This document shows, piece by piece, positions 7,746 to 15,684 of a stretch of 64,000 nucleotides of DNA. Source of the stretch: Flavobacteriales bacterium (GTDB lineage: Bacteria > Bacteroidota > Bacteroidia > Flavobacteriales_D > Sanyastnellaceae). Location: assembly GCA_019694805.1 (NCBI GenBank), contig JAIBBG010000003.1:124001-188000 (forward strand). The letters run 5' to 3'. The notes below the pieces were generated by a model, which had not been told where the DNA came from, searched no databases, and was given only the letters and a program-made list of their open reading frames with translations. The translations under genes and the position numbers were made by a program. Each line of letters starts with the position of its first letter. Position 1 is the stretch's first letter.

Positions 7746-8486
7746 ATGTTTATGAGAAAACAAATGATCTGCACCGCACTCGCAGTATTTGTTGTTACGT
7801 GCTCCATAGCTCAAAGTTTTGGAGAGATTCAGGGAAAGCTGCTGGATCAGGCTGGATTACCAGTTATTGGGGCTTATGTACAGGCTTCCAATGGCGTGGA
7901 TGGTGCCACAGGTGTTACTAATGTGGACGGACGTTATCGCATCAATCACCTGAAACCAGGAAAGTACAATTTGCTGATTACGGCGATGAGCATGGACACA
8001 GTGCGATTCAATGAAGTGGAAGTCAATCCTGATCAGATTGCGTTTGTACCGGAAATTGAACTCATCCCTTACACCGGTTCCAGTTTCGTGTCAAAAGAAG
8101 TGAAGGTTTTGTGTTTCAGAGACCCGTTGATTCATAAAGATGCGGAACATGTGCAAACATGGAGGTCAGAAGACATCAAACATTTGCCAACTGCTCACGG
8201 AGGTAAGATTGCCGATATCGTGAAGAGTATGTCATCTGATATTAAACCTTCCGGAGAAGGAAGCGGGATGTCAATCAGGGGAAGCCGCGAAGGTGGAACG
8301 TTGATCTTCGTTGATGGCGTAAAAATTCGGAATACGGACATTGCCGTTCCGGCAAGTGGAATCAGTTCGGTGTCGGTTTACACAGCAGGAATTCCCGCGA
8401 AGTATGGTGATACCACCAGTGGAGTAATCATTGTGAACACCAAAAGTTACACCGAGGATTACAATAAAAAAATATCAGGTGATTAA
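7746..8486 (+). CDS. Secreted carboxypeptidase-regulatory-like plus TonB plug domain protein lacking a beta-barrel
   Basis: A 246-residue protein with a signal peptide ending in CSIAQ. Residues ~27-105 form a carboxypeptidase-regulatory-like (transthyretin-type) domain: GEIQGKLLDQAGLPVIGAYV, then GRYRINHLKPGKYNLLI. Residues ~130-235 match the plug domain of TonB-dependent receptors (GKIADIVKSM, GMSIRGSREGGTLIFVDGVK, ISSVSVYTAGIPAKYGDTTSGVI). The frame stops where a receptor's ~600-residue barrel should begin, and no barrel follows in any frame before the terminator at 8544. It may be a free periplasmic protein or a fragment of an ancestral receptor. The clean end, own terminator and intact signal peptide argue for a functional short protein. 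Start is ATG 7746, or 7752. Confidence 0.7.
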   Translation: MFMRKQMICTALAVFVVTCSIAQSFGEIQGKLLDQAGLPVIGAYVQASNGVDGATGVTNVDGRYRINHLKPGKYNLLITAMSMDTVRFNEVEVNPDQIAFVPEIELIPYTGSSFVSKEVKVLCFRDPLIHKDAEHVQTWRSEDIKHLPTAHGGKIADIVKSMSSDIKPSGEGSGMSIRGSREGGTLIFVDGVKIRNTDIAVPASGISSVSVYTAGIPAKYGDTTSGVIIVNTKSYTEDYNKKISGD

Positions 8487-8543
8487 ACAAAAAGTTCATT
8501 ACAAACAGTTCATAATTTCGTTAGGTTAGGAAAAACCAATCAA

Positions 8544-8580
8544 AGGGCCGCTGGGCAAACGTGACCGCGGCTCTTTTTTT
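8544..8580 (+). terminator. Rho-independent terminator after the plug-domain gene
   Basis: Stem AGGGCCGC (8544-8551)/GCGGCTCT (8567-8574) with one G-T wobble, then a run of T to 8580. It ends only nine bases before the GTG chosen for the next gene. It also overlaps a perfect -7 motif TAAATTTG at 8580-8587. Confidence 0.75.
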
Positions 8581-8589
8581 AAATTTGAA

Positions 8590-9171
8590 GTGCATTTGTT
8601 TTTTAAAAAGAAAATATCAAATCATACAGATATGGAGCTCCTGGAAAAATACAGGACGGAGCTGAAACCTGTCTGGCTGGGTGAATTGTATAATCGATAC
8701 AGTCACCTCGTATTTGGTTTGTGTCTGAAATATTTGAAGGATGAAGAAAACGCGAGAGATGCTGTGCTGGCCATTTTCGAAAAGTTGATCACAGATCTGA
8801 AGACGAGGGAAGTGGCTACATTTCAACATTGGTTGTATGCTGTGAGCAGGAACTATTGTTTGGAAGTTTTGCGATCCAGAGGAAGAGAAGAAAAACGCAG
8901 GTATGTCTACCATTCGGAAAACAATGTAAACATGCTTGAAGAATCTGAAGTCATCAGTTTGGCAGAATTGAAAGAAGCGGGTCTGAAGCGGTTGGAACAA
9001 GCTATTTCAAGACTGAACAATGATCAGAGACAATGCGTAGAAATGTTTTATATCGAAGAAAAGAGTTATAAGGAAATAACCGAAACCACGGGCTATACAC
9101 TGGGAGAAGTCAAATCACATTTGCAAAATGGCAGAAGGAATCTGCGCATTTTGTTAGCGACGAACAAATGA
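8590..9171 (+). CDS. ECF-type sigma factor
   Basis: A 193-residue sigma-70 family protein. Region 2 runs over residues ~25-90 (LGELYNRYSHLVFGLCLKYL, then ENARDAVLAIFEKLI). Region 4 occupies ~135-190 (LNNDQRQCVEMFYIEEKSYK, EITETTGYTLGEVKSHL, NGRRNLRILL). Start choice: GTG 8590 keeps a basic N-terminus (FFKKKIS) that I recall from related Bacteroidetes factors. However, a -7 box at 8580-8587 would place the transcript start after this GTG, which favours ATG 8632. The stop overlaps the start of the membrane TPR gene by 4 nt (ATGA at 9168-9171), so the two are translationally coupled. The downstream protein is the probable anti-sigma factor. Confidence 0.85.
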   Translation: MHLFFKKKISNHTDMELLEKYRTELKPVWLGELYNRYSHLVFGLCLKYLKDEENARDAVLAIFEKLITDLKTREVATFQHWLYAVSRNYCLEVLRSRGREEKRRYVYHSENNVNMLEESEVISLAELKEAGLKRLEQAISRLNNDQRQCVEMFYIEEKSYKEITETTGYTLGEVKSHLQNGRRNLRILLATNK

Positions 9172-10355
9172 AAAATAATTTAGAACATAGCGCTCTGCCT
9201 ACCCCTGATGAACTTCGGTTGTATCATGAGGGAAAACTGGGCCCTATGAGATCACATGAAATCGAGTTGCTGGCACAGGAAAATCCGCTGCTGGCCGAAG
9301 CGTTGGAGGGTTTTGCTACCAAACCGGCTTATGCCATGTTGCCTTTGATTCAAGCGGGTATTTTGCAAGCCAGCGGTGGTGCAATTGCCGGAGGCGCTGC
9401 TGGTGCATCTGGTGCTGCGCTTTTGAAAGCAAGCACTCCTTGGTGGCACCTGAATGGCTGGTGGATAGGCGTGGTGACAGGAACGGCTGCGGCCACAGGT
9501 ACTGCAGTGGTGATGGAATATTCAAATGAGGAAAAGTCAGAAGAGAATGCATCAGGAAAGAACGTACAAACAACAGAGGTTATAGCTTCTTCTCCTTCAA
9601 TTGGCACAACAGACACTGTCCATTATCAAGATGGTTTGGAACCATCATTAACACATGTTGAATCCAATCAAATTGCCGTAAACACCGAGTCAGTTGCAGA
9701 AAATTCTGAAATTGCTTCATCAAGAAATAGCGCTGAAATCAACACCATTCAATCAGTAAGTGGACGTGATATGACCGTTAGCAATGCATCACAAACTGAT
9801 GCCGCCATTCCGGAGCCAAAACGCACGTCAACAATTGCCATTGGTATTATCCATGTTTTAAACTACAAACTTGCAGATTACACCGCCTTGAGACAGAATA
9901 CTTGGCAAAAGTTTTCGATCGATGATGTAGGTGTCCCGGCGAAATTCAGCAATGATGAAGAGAGAAAAAAATACCTGAGTCAGAATCCTGATCAGGCTGT
10001 TCCTTATGTAGAATACATATCACAATGTATTAAGGCATACGACGATAACAAGTTTACTCTCGCTATCGATCGGTTTGCAGAAGTGTTGAAGCAATATCCG
10101 GATGATGTGAATGCGCTTTTCTACACAGGCATGAGTCATTACATGTCTGGCAACTATACTACATCCTCGGATTTATTTGCTAAAGTGGAAAAAAACTTCA
10201 TCAATACATTTAATGAAGAAGCTTTGTTTTATCATGGTAAGTCGCTGAAGAAGTTGGATCGATATGAAGAAGCGATCAGCTACTTTGCTAAAGTTGTCAA
10301 ATGGAATGGATTCTATAAAGAACAGGCGATAGAAGAAATGCAATCAGAGGATTAG
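9168..10355 (+). CDS. Putative anti-sigma membrane protein with C-terminal TPR domain
   Basis: A 395-residue protein with three parts. The cytoplasmic N-terminus (1-55) contains DELRLYHEGKLGPMRSHEIE and PLLAEALEGF, like the short helical sigma-binding modules of Bacteroidetes anti-sigma factors. A hydrophobic helix spans about 96-116 after a Gly/Ala-rich stretch. A Ser/Thr-rich periplasmic linker (118-230) leads to TPR-like helices at about 285-390 (FTLAIDRFAEVLKQYPDDVN, ALFYTGMSHYMSG, YHGKSLKKLDRYEEAISYF). Translational coupling to the sigma gene supports an anti-sigma role. The TPR part could sense a periplasmic protein or complex. The anti-sigma function is inferred from position and topology. 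The gene converges on porZ with a 9-nt gap. Confidence 0.65.
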   Translation: MKNNLEHSALPTPDELRLYHEGKLGPMRSHEIELLAQENPLLAEALEGFATKPAYAMLPLIQAGILQASGGAIAGGAAGASGAALLKASTPWWHLNGWWIGVVTGTAAATGTAVVMEYSNEEKSEENASGKNVQTTEVIASSPSIGTTDTVHYQDGLEPSLTHVESNQIAVNTESVAENSEIASSRNSAEINTIQSVSGRDMTVSNASQTDAAIPEPKRTSTIAIGIIHVLNYKLADYTALRQNTWQKFSIDDVGVPAKFSNDEERKKYLSQNPDQAVPYVEYISQCIKAYDDNKFTLAIDRFAEVLKQYPDDVNALFYTGMSHYMSGNYTTSSDLFAKVEKNFINTFNEEALFYHGKSLKKLDRYEEAISYFAKVVKWNGFYKEQAIEEMQSED

Positions 10356-10364
10356 AACACTTCC

Positions 10365-12728
10365 TTATTTGATAAAGGTAAGTTTCTTTACACCATCAGC
10401 ACTTCCATCGGGTGTGGTTACGAAAACCAAATACACGCCGGTAGAGGGTTTTCCACCGTCGGTTTTTAGACCATTCCAAACTGCCCTGCCTCCCTCACTT
10501 TCTGTTTCAAACATGATGTTGCCTTGAATGTCGGTGATCTTGACACTGGTGTTATAGGCTAATCCGTCTATGGTTATGTTCCCGTCGTATTCAGGACGAA
10601 CCGGATTAGGGAACACCCTCACATTCGATAATTCTGCATCGAAATTGGTAGCAGTGGAGAAGTAGCCAATTACACCTTTTTCGGTAGCGAAAAACACTTC
10701 GCCATTTTCATGATTGATGGCAATGTCATAAACAGTATTCGAAAGAAGTGGACTGTTTTCTTTCGTGAAATGATACACTTGTTGCAAACCATCATCACTA
10801 AAAAGATATACTCCGCTATTTTGTGTTGCGATCCACTTTCTGTTGCTTCCGTCGATTTCTATGGCATTGATGATTTCTGTTTCCAGAAGTATCTGTATGT
10901 TGCCATCTTGTTCTATCAGGATTTGTTCTGAATCATAGCTATCGCTTGTAAAAATGGCATCGGGATTATAGAAAATGGAAAGTCCTTCGGCTGTTCCTAC
11001 CCATACTTCACCATCAAGATCTTCTTCCATACAATTGACGTCGTTGGAAGGCAGTTTACCATTTCCTTCGGCATCGGTCAGAACTTTATAATCATCATCT
11101 GAAAATGTTGACAATGTGCCATTGTAATTCAATACGAGCAATCCTTTGTTGCGAACTGTAGCCCAGATCAAACCGTTTTCTGATACCATGAGATCTCCCA
11201 CAATGTCATCTTCACCAATGGATGGAGCAAAGTTGAAATCGAAGAACGCACCATTTCTGTCGTAAGCATGAACTGCGTTTGACGTATAACTATTCGTACA
11301 CCAAAGAATTCCAGTGTCATCAAAATCCACACTGGCCACCCCAACCCATCCTTCTGCTGTGGACGCTTCCGATACGTCCGGTCCATTTTGAGCAGTGCCA
11401 TTTCTTGGTTGCAACATCATGGTTGAAGTATTCATTTCAATGAGACCCTCATCCCATGATCCGGCCATGATTCTGCTATTGTCAATAGGATCTACTGCCA
11501 CATCCATGAAGTCAGAAACCAATCCGTTGTGAGTGTTGAAATGATTGCCCGAGTAATGAAAAGTGTCAGCTTCGAAATGCACCCAGTGTCCATCTACCAA
11601 ACCAGACATTCCATCGGAATTCCACAAACTTCCCCAGTCTTGTTTTACGCCACCATGAGCAATCCAAACATTGTTATTGTATGCGCCAATCCTTCTGCAA
11701 TTGGCGGTTTGAGGGCCTTCTGGTTTAATCAGCGCGTCTTTCGATCCGTCGAATTCCTGGCGCCACATCAAGCCGGAGAATTTATCTGCAGCCCAGATAT
11801 GACCATAGTTTCCTATGATACAGTTTTTAGTATGCAAAAGCCTTCCGGCCAAAAGTGAAACATTGTTGGTGAACCCAAAGTCGAGATGGTTTACAAGAAA
11901 TGCATATGATCCAGACACGGTAAACCACTCTTCATTAGACCAAAGTTGATTGATTCTATAATCGCTGAGTGAAGACTGCACTTCCCAGTTTCCTCCAGCC
12001 ATATTTTTTTTCCAAAGAATATCCTTGTCAACTTGTGGTATAGAAACGAGCATGTGGTTATTGAAGAATTCAATATGTTGAACGGTACTATCTGCGGGCA
12101 AATCAGATACAAGACTCCAGTTTTGAAAGTTTGCGAGAAAGGTGTTATTAAGGTCTGCCGTTTGCAAACCTGTTTCAGTCGCTGCATAAAGTTTGTTTTC
12201 AAATATGGCAGCATCATTCACCCTCACCGGACCACCGTTTGGACCAATGAAATATGTTTCTTTAACTTCAAGTCTGTTCATATTCAAAACAACGACACCG
12301 AATCCTGTGCTCAAATAAACCCGGTCTTGATATGGCAGAATATCGTAGATGGTTTTATCGCCAATAATGGTGCTGAACTTAATGTCCGGTATATTGAAAA
12401 CAGTTTCACCCTGAATAAGATCCAAATTGCCATTCTCATATCCTACTACCACATAGTTGCTAATCGGATCATACTCGATCGCAGTTATTCCAACATCGGT
12501 GAGCAGAGTCGCCTTTGAAATTCTGTTGATTTCGTTTTGAATAGGGTGATAGGTGAAAACAGAATAAGGTGTAGCCACATAAATAATATCCCCAACTTGA
12601 CATAAATCGATGCAATCGCTATAGGGAAGGTGGTCGCGCCAGGTTCCAATACTGAATTGTGAGCGCGCCATGGATGAAGCAAACAAAAGGAGAAAAACAA
12701 CACTCTTTTTGATCATTAAGGTCTTCAT
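10365..12728 (-). CDS. porZ: PorZ-like T9SS component (two-propeller protein with type A sorting domain)
   Basis: A 787-residue exported protein. The signal peptide is followed by FSIGTWRDHLPYSDC, the characteristic PorZ N-terminus. Repeated propeller-blade motifs follow (IYVATPYSVFTYHP, VYLSTGFGVVVLNM, LYAATETGLQTADL, VWVGTAEGLSIFYN, WIATQNSGVYLFSD). It ends with a type A sorting domain (VRVFPNPVRPE, KITDIQGNIM, PSTGVYLVFV). In Porphyromonas gingivalis, PorZ (776 residues) is part of the cell-surface attachment complex with PorU, PorQ and PorV and delivers A-LPS to cargo. Length and architecture agree. The frame extends upstream to 12932, but the signal peptide begins at ATG 12728 (ATG 12740 also possible). 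A -7 box at 12785-12792 supports this. The gene is isolated from other T9SS machinery here. Confidence 0.83.
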   Translation of the reverse strand: MKTLMIKKSVVFLLLFASSMARSQFSIGTWRDHLPYSDCIDLCQVGDIIYVATPYSVFTYHPIQNEINRISKATLLTDVGITAIEYDPISNYVVVGYENGNLDLIQGETVFNIPDIKFSTIIGDKTIYDILPYQDRVYLSTGFGVVVLNMNRLEVKETYFIGPNGGPVRVNDAAIFENKLYAATETGLQTADLNNTFLANFQNWSLVSDLPADSTVQHIEFFNNHMLVSIPQVDKDILWKKNMAGGNWEVQSSLSDYRINQLWSNEEWFTVSGSYAFLVNHLDFGFTNNVSLLAGRLLHTKNCIIGNYGHIWAADKFSGLMWRQEFDGSKDALIKPEGPQTANCRRIGAYNNNVWIAHGGVKQDWGSLWNSDGMSGLVDGHWVHFEADTFHYSGNHFNTHNGLVSDFMDVAVDPIDNSRIMAGSWDEGLIEMNTSTMMLQPRNGTAQNGPDVSEASTAEGWVGVASVDFDDTGILWCTNSYTSNAVHAYDRNGAFFDFNFAPSIGEDDIVGDLMVSENGLIWATVRNKGLLVLNYNGTLSTFSDDDYKVLTDAEGNGKLPSNDVNCMEEDLDGEVWVGTAEGLSIFYNPDAIFTSDSYDSEQILIEQDGNIQILLETEIINAIEIDGSNRKWIATQNSGVYLFSDDGLQQVYHFTKENSPLLSNTVYDIAINHENGEVFFATEKGVIGYFSTATNFDAELSNVRVFPNPVRPEYDGNITIDGLAYNTSVKITDIQGNIMFETESEGGRAVWNGLKTDGGKPSTGVYLVFVTTPDGSADGVKKLTFIK

Positions 12729-13065
12729 AAAGTTATTCATGCGGGCACAGAACGGATGGATTTCAAAAATGGTATTCAAGGAGCCAAAAATAGCAGACAA
12801 GTGTTCAGGTGTGGCTTTTAGATGTACTCTATCACGCCTCGATACTGTGGGGTTGCTCAGCGCTGCAACTTCAACCAGCAAATGACTGTGAAAACAATAG
12901 TTCATGATGCTCATACAGGTAAATGCACTCAAATCCCTAATCTCATCAAACGAAACCGTTAAATGTGATTATGATACCGTTTATTCATTGCTCTTCTGAA
13001 GCCAGTGAAGTTGAACGAATTTAGAATCAATAATTTCAACTGTACCAACCTTAATCTTCTGTAAT
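12729..13065. promoter_or_regulatory. Divergent intergenic region between porZ and a helical-repeat gene
   Basis: This 337-base stretch holds no gene I can support; the in-frame extension of porZ through it lacks homology-like sequence. The minus strand carries TATTTTTG at 12785-12792, an exact -7 box about 57 nt before the porZ ATG. No convincing promoter was found for the plus-strand gene at 13066, and no hairpin or repeat stands out. Confidence 0.45.
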
Positions 13066-14604
13066 ATGAGTAACAAAGCTTCAGACAATTTGCACCGTTT
13101 GGTAAAGAGTATGACTAAGCCTGAAAAGCGCTATTTCAAGGTTTTTTCATCTCGCCACATTATAGGAGATAGCAATAATTATCAGGTCTTGTTTGACGCC
13201 ATCGACAAACAGGTAGAATACGATGAGGCCAAATTGATCAAGAAATTCAAGGATAAAACCTTTACAAGTCGCTTTTCAATAGCGAAGAACAGGCTTTATG
13301 CAGCCTTGCTTAAAAGCCTTGATTCGTTCCACAGCAATAGTAGTGTCGATGCTCAATTGCAGCGTCAACTGCACGCCATAGAAATTCTCTATCAGAAATC
13401 TCTGTATGATCAATGTTTAAAGCTTCTTCAAAGCGCGAGAAAAGTTGCAGTGAGACATGAAAAATATACTTTTCAATTGGAATTGGATAGATGGGAAAAA
13501 CGAATTCTGGAGAAGGACAATTATGAAAGTCTTTCCAACACAGCTGCCCTTAATAAGATGTTGGACAATGATCGCAGACTTACATCAACCCTTCAGGTTT
13601 ACAACGAGCTCTGGCACATCAAGAGTCGAATTTTTTCGCAACTCTACAAGCACGGCAAAGTGAGAAACGAAGAAGAATTATCTCAACTCAAAAGCATCAT
13701 TGATGATGCAGCCGGTCGACTCGAAGGAAAAATGAATGGTGGAGAAAATGCATATATGTTAAATCACATCAGAAGCGCTTATCATTTTGCCCAAGGTGAT
13801 TACGAAGCGTGTTATCCATACCTCATGGAAAACCTTAAACTCATGGATAAAAAAGCCCATTTGTTTCAGGAAGAACCTAACGCCTATATCTCCGTTTTAA
13901 CCAATGCCATTTATGTGGGAATGCGTCTTGGAAAATGGAGTGAAGCACTGAAGAACAATGAGAAACTAAAACAACTTCCACAAAAGCTCTCACTTCATCC
14001 TTCAGAAGATGTAGAGATTCGACTTTTTTCATTGTCGAAAAGCACTGAGCTTACCTTGTATGCTCAAAGTGGCGAGTTTGAGAAAGGGCTCGCCGTGATT
14101 CCTGAAATCGAAGATGGGCTATCTAAATATGGTGAAAAGTTAAGTTCAGTTAGACGCGCACATTTCTATTTCAATATCGCAGTGATTCATTTTGGTGCAG
14201 AACAATACCACGAATCACTGAAGTGGATCAATCAGTTGTTGAACAATGTGGAAATTGACAAGACAAGAGACATTCATTGTATGGCGCAAATCCTGAACAT
14301 GGTTATTCACCTGGAGTTGGGAAATAAGAGTCTCTTACCATACGCGTTGCGAAGTACTCAGCGGTTTCTTGAGACCAGAAAAAAGTCTTATCGCTTTGAA
14401 GAAGTATTCTTGAATTTTATCAATGAAAGTCTAAAGAAACGACAGGACAAACCGATGAGCACATTATATGAGGAGCTCGTGAAATCTCTGGAAGAAATCA
14501 GATCTGACAGCTATGAGCGCGCAGCCTTCGAATACTTTGATTTTCTCGCTTGGGCAAAAAGCAAAGTGAATGGCAGGAAGTATCGTGAACTCATTGCAGC
14601 TTGA
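13066..14604 (+). CDS. Conserved all-helical (TPR-like) protein of unknown function
   Basis: A 512-residue soluble protein without signal peptide. The N-terminal ~100 residues (LHRLVKSMTKPEKRYFKVF, FDAIDKQVEYDEAKLIKKFK, AKNRLYAALLKSLDSFH) are rich in Lys and form a compact helical region. The remainder is a run of amphipathic helix pairs resembling degenerate TPRs, e.g. FAQGDYEACYPYLMENLKLM, FNIAVIHFGAEQYHESLKWI. I recall similar N-termini in Bacteroidetes hypothetical proteins but no assigned function. The TPR-like body suggests a scaffold or regulator that binds protein partners. It converges on thiL with a 2-nt gap. Divergent from porZ, but no functional link is evident. Confidence 0.6.
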   Translation: MSNKASDNLHRLVKSMTKPEKRYFKVFSSRHIIGDSNNYQVLFDAIDKQVEYDEAKLIKKFKDKTFTSRFSIAKNRLYAALLKSLDSFHSNSSVDAQLQRQLHAIEILYQKSLYDQCLKLLQSARKVAVRHEKYTFQLELDRWEKRILEKDNYESLSNTAALNKMLDNDRRLTSTLQVYNELWHIKSRIFSQLYKHGKVRNEEELSQLKSIIDDAAGRLEGKMNGGENAYMLNHIRSAYHFAQGDYEACYPYLMENLKLMDKKAHLFQEEPNAYISVLTNAIYVGMRLGKWSEALKNNEKLKQLPQKLSLHPSEDVEIRLFSLSKSTELTLYAQSGEFEKGLAVIPEIEDGLSKYGEKLSSVRRAHFYFNIAVIHFGAEQYHESLKWINQLLNNVEIDKTRDIHCMAQILNMVIHLELGNKSLLPYALRSTQRFLETRKKSYRFEEVFLNFINESLKKRQDKPMSTLYEELVKSLEEIRSDSYERAAFEYFDFLAWAKSKVNGRKYRELIAA

Positions 14605-14606
14605 CA

Positions 14607-15644
14607 TCACTTCATGGAATCCCAGCCTTGAGCACGAAGCACAATAGGTTCTCCGTTGAGTGTAATCAACCTGCAGCCTGATGCGCTATGCGTGGCGTGA
14701 CCGATAACAGTGAGGTTTGGGTTTCCTTTGATTTTATCGAAATCGCTTTGCCTAATCGTGAATAGCAACTCATAATCCTCTCCACCATTCAACGCACAAG
14801 TTGTGCGAATGATGTTGAATTCATCGGCTGTTTCAGCTGTTCTGGGTGACATGGGAATTTTTTCTTCATAAAGATCGAAGCCAACATCACTTTGTTCAGC
14901 GAGATGCAGTATTTCTGATGCTAAACCATCGGAAACATCAATCATCGAAGTAGGTTTCACATCCAATGCGGCGAGTAATTCAACGATATCTTTTCTTGCT
15001 TCAGGTTTGAGTTGTCGTTCAAGGACATAGTCATAACCGGTCAACTCAGGCTGAACTCCTTTTGTTTCGAGAAATACTTTTTTCTCACGTTCTAAAACCT
15101 GGAGTCCAAGGTATGCACCACCCAAATCACCGCTGACCACAAGCAATTCGCTTTCGCGAGCCCCCGATCGGGTGGCGATTTTTTCTTCTGGTGCATAACC
15201 AATTGCTGTAACTGATATCATCAGACCTGATTTACTGCTCGACGTATCACCACCAACTAGATCTACACCATAAAATTCACAAGCACGATAGATACCAGAG
15301 TACAATGTTTCAATGGCTTCCAGTGAAAATCGATTACTCACTGCAATGGAAACAGTGATTTGTTGGGGAATCGCATTCATGGCACAGATATCACTCAGAT
15401 TCACCACTACACTTTTGTATCCGAGATGTTGAAGAGGAACATATGAAAGATCGAAATGAATGCCTTCGACCAATAGGTCTGTACTCACAACGATACTTTG
15501 TCCTTCCGGGGCACGAAGAATGGCAGCATCATCGCCGATTCCTTTTACGCTGGATTTATTCTGCAGAAGTATTTGATCTGTCAGATGTTTTATCAATCCG
15601 AATTCACCCAATTCGGAGAGTTCTGTTCTGTTTTCTTTTTCCAT
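14607..15644 (-). CDS. thiL: Thiamine-monophosphate kinase
   Basis: A 345-residue enzyme phosphorylating thiamine monophosphate to thiamine pyrophosphate with ATP, the last step of cofactor synthesis. Hallmarks are GEFGLIKHLT at the N-terminus, the metal/nucleotide motif GIGDDAAIL, DLLVEGIHFD, LVGGDTSSS, DVSDGLASEIL and NGGEDYELLF. All are in the order and spacing of the PurM/ThiL superfamily and the length is normal. An upstream in-frame codon at 15662 precedes ATG 15644; the ATG gives the usual N-terminus (EKENRTELSELGEFGLI). It lies 40 nt downstream of recJ on the same strand. No TPP riboswitch is visible in that short gap, so regulation by thiamine is not evident. Confidence 0.95.
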   Translation of the reverse strand: MEKENRTELSELGEFGLIKHLTDQILLQNKSSVKGIGDDAAILRAPEGQSIVVSTDLLVEGIHFDLSYVPLQHLGYKSVVVNLSDICAMNAIPQQITVSIAVSNRFSLEAIETLYSGIYRACEFYGVDLVGGDTSSSKSGLMISVTAIGYAPEEKIATRSGARESELLVVSGDLGGAYLGLQVLEREKKVFLETKGVQPELTGYDYVLERQLKPEARKDIVELLAALDVKPTSMIDVSDGLASEILHLAEQSDVGFDLYEEKIPMSPRTAETADEFNIIRTTCALNGGEDYELLFTIRQSDFDKIKGNPNLTVIGHATHSASGCRLITLNGEPIVLRAQGWDSMK

Positions 15645-15684
15645 GAAATATTGACCGCACAAAGTTGGTGTAAATCGGTCAACA

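Noticed and set aside
12729-12932. 68-codon N-terminal extension of porZ
   Set aside because: The signal peptide begins at 12728, a -7 box lies inside the extension, and the extension has no family-like sequence.
15651-15682. 7-bp inverted repeat TTGACCG/CGGTCAA between recJ and thiL
   Set aside because: Short stem with an 18-base loop and no T run; too likely by chance, and no TPP riboswitch features are present.
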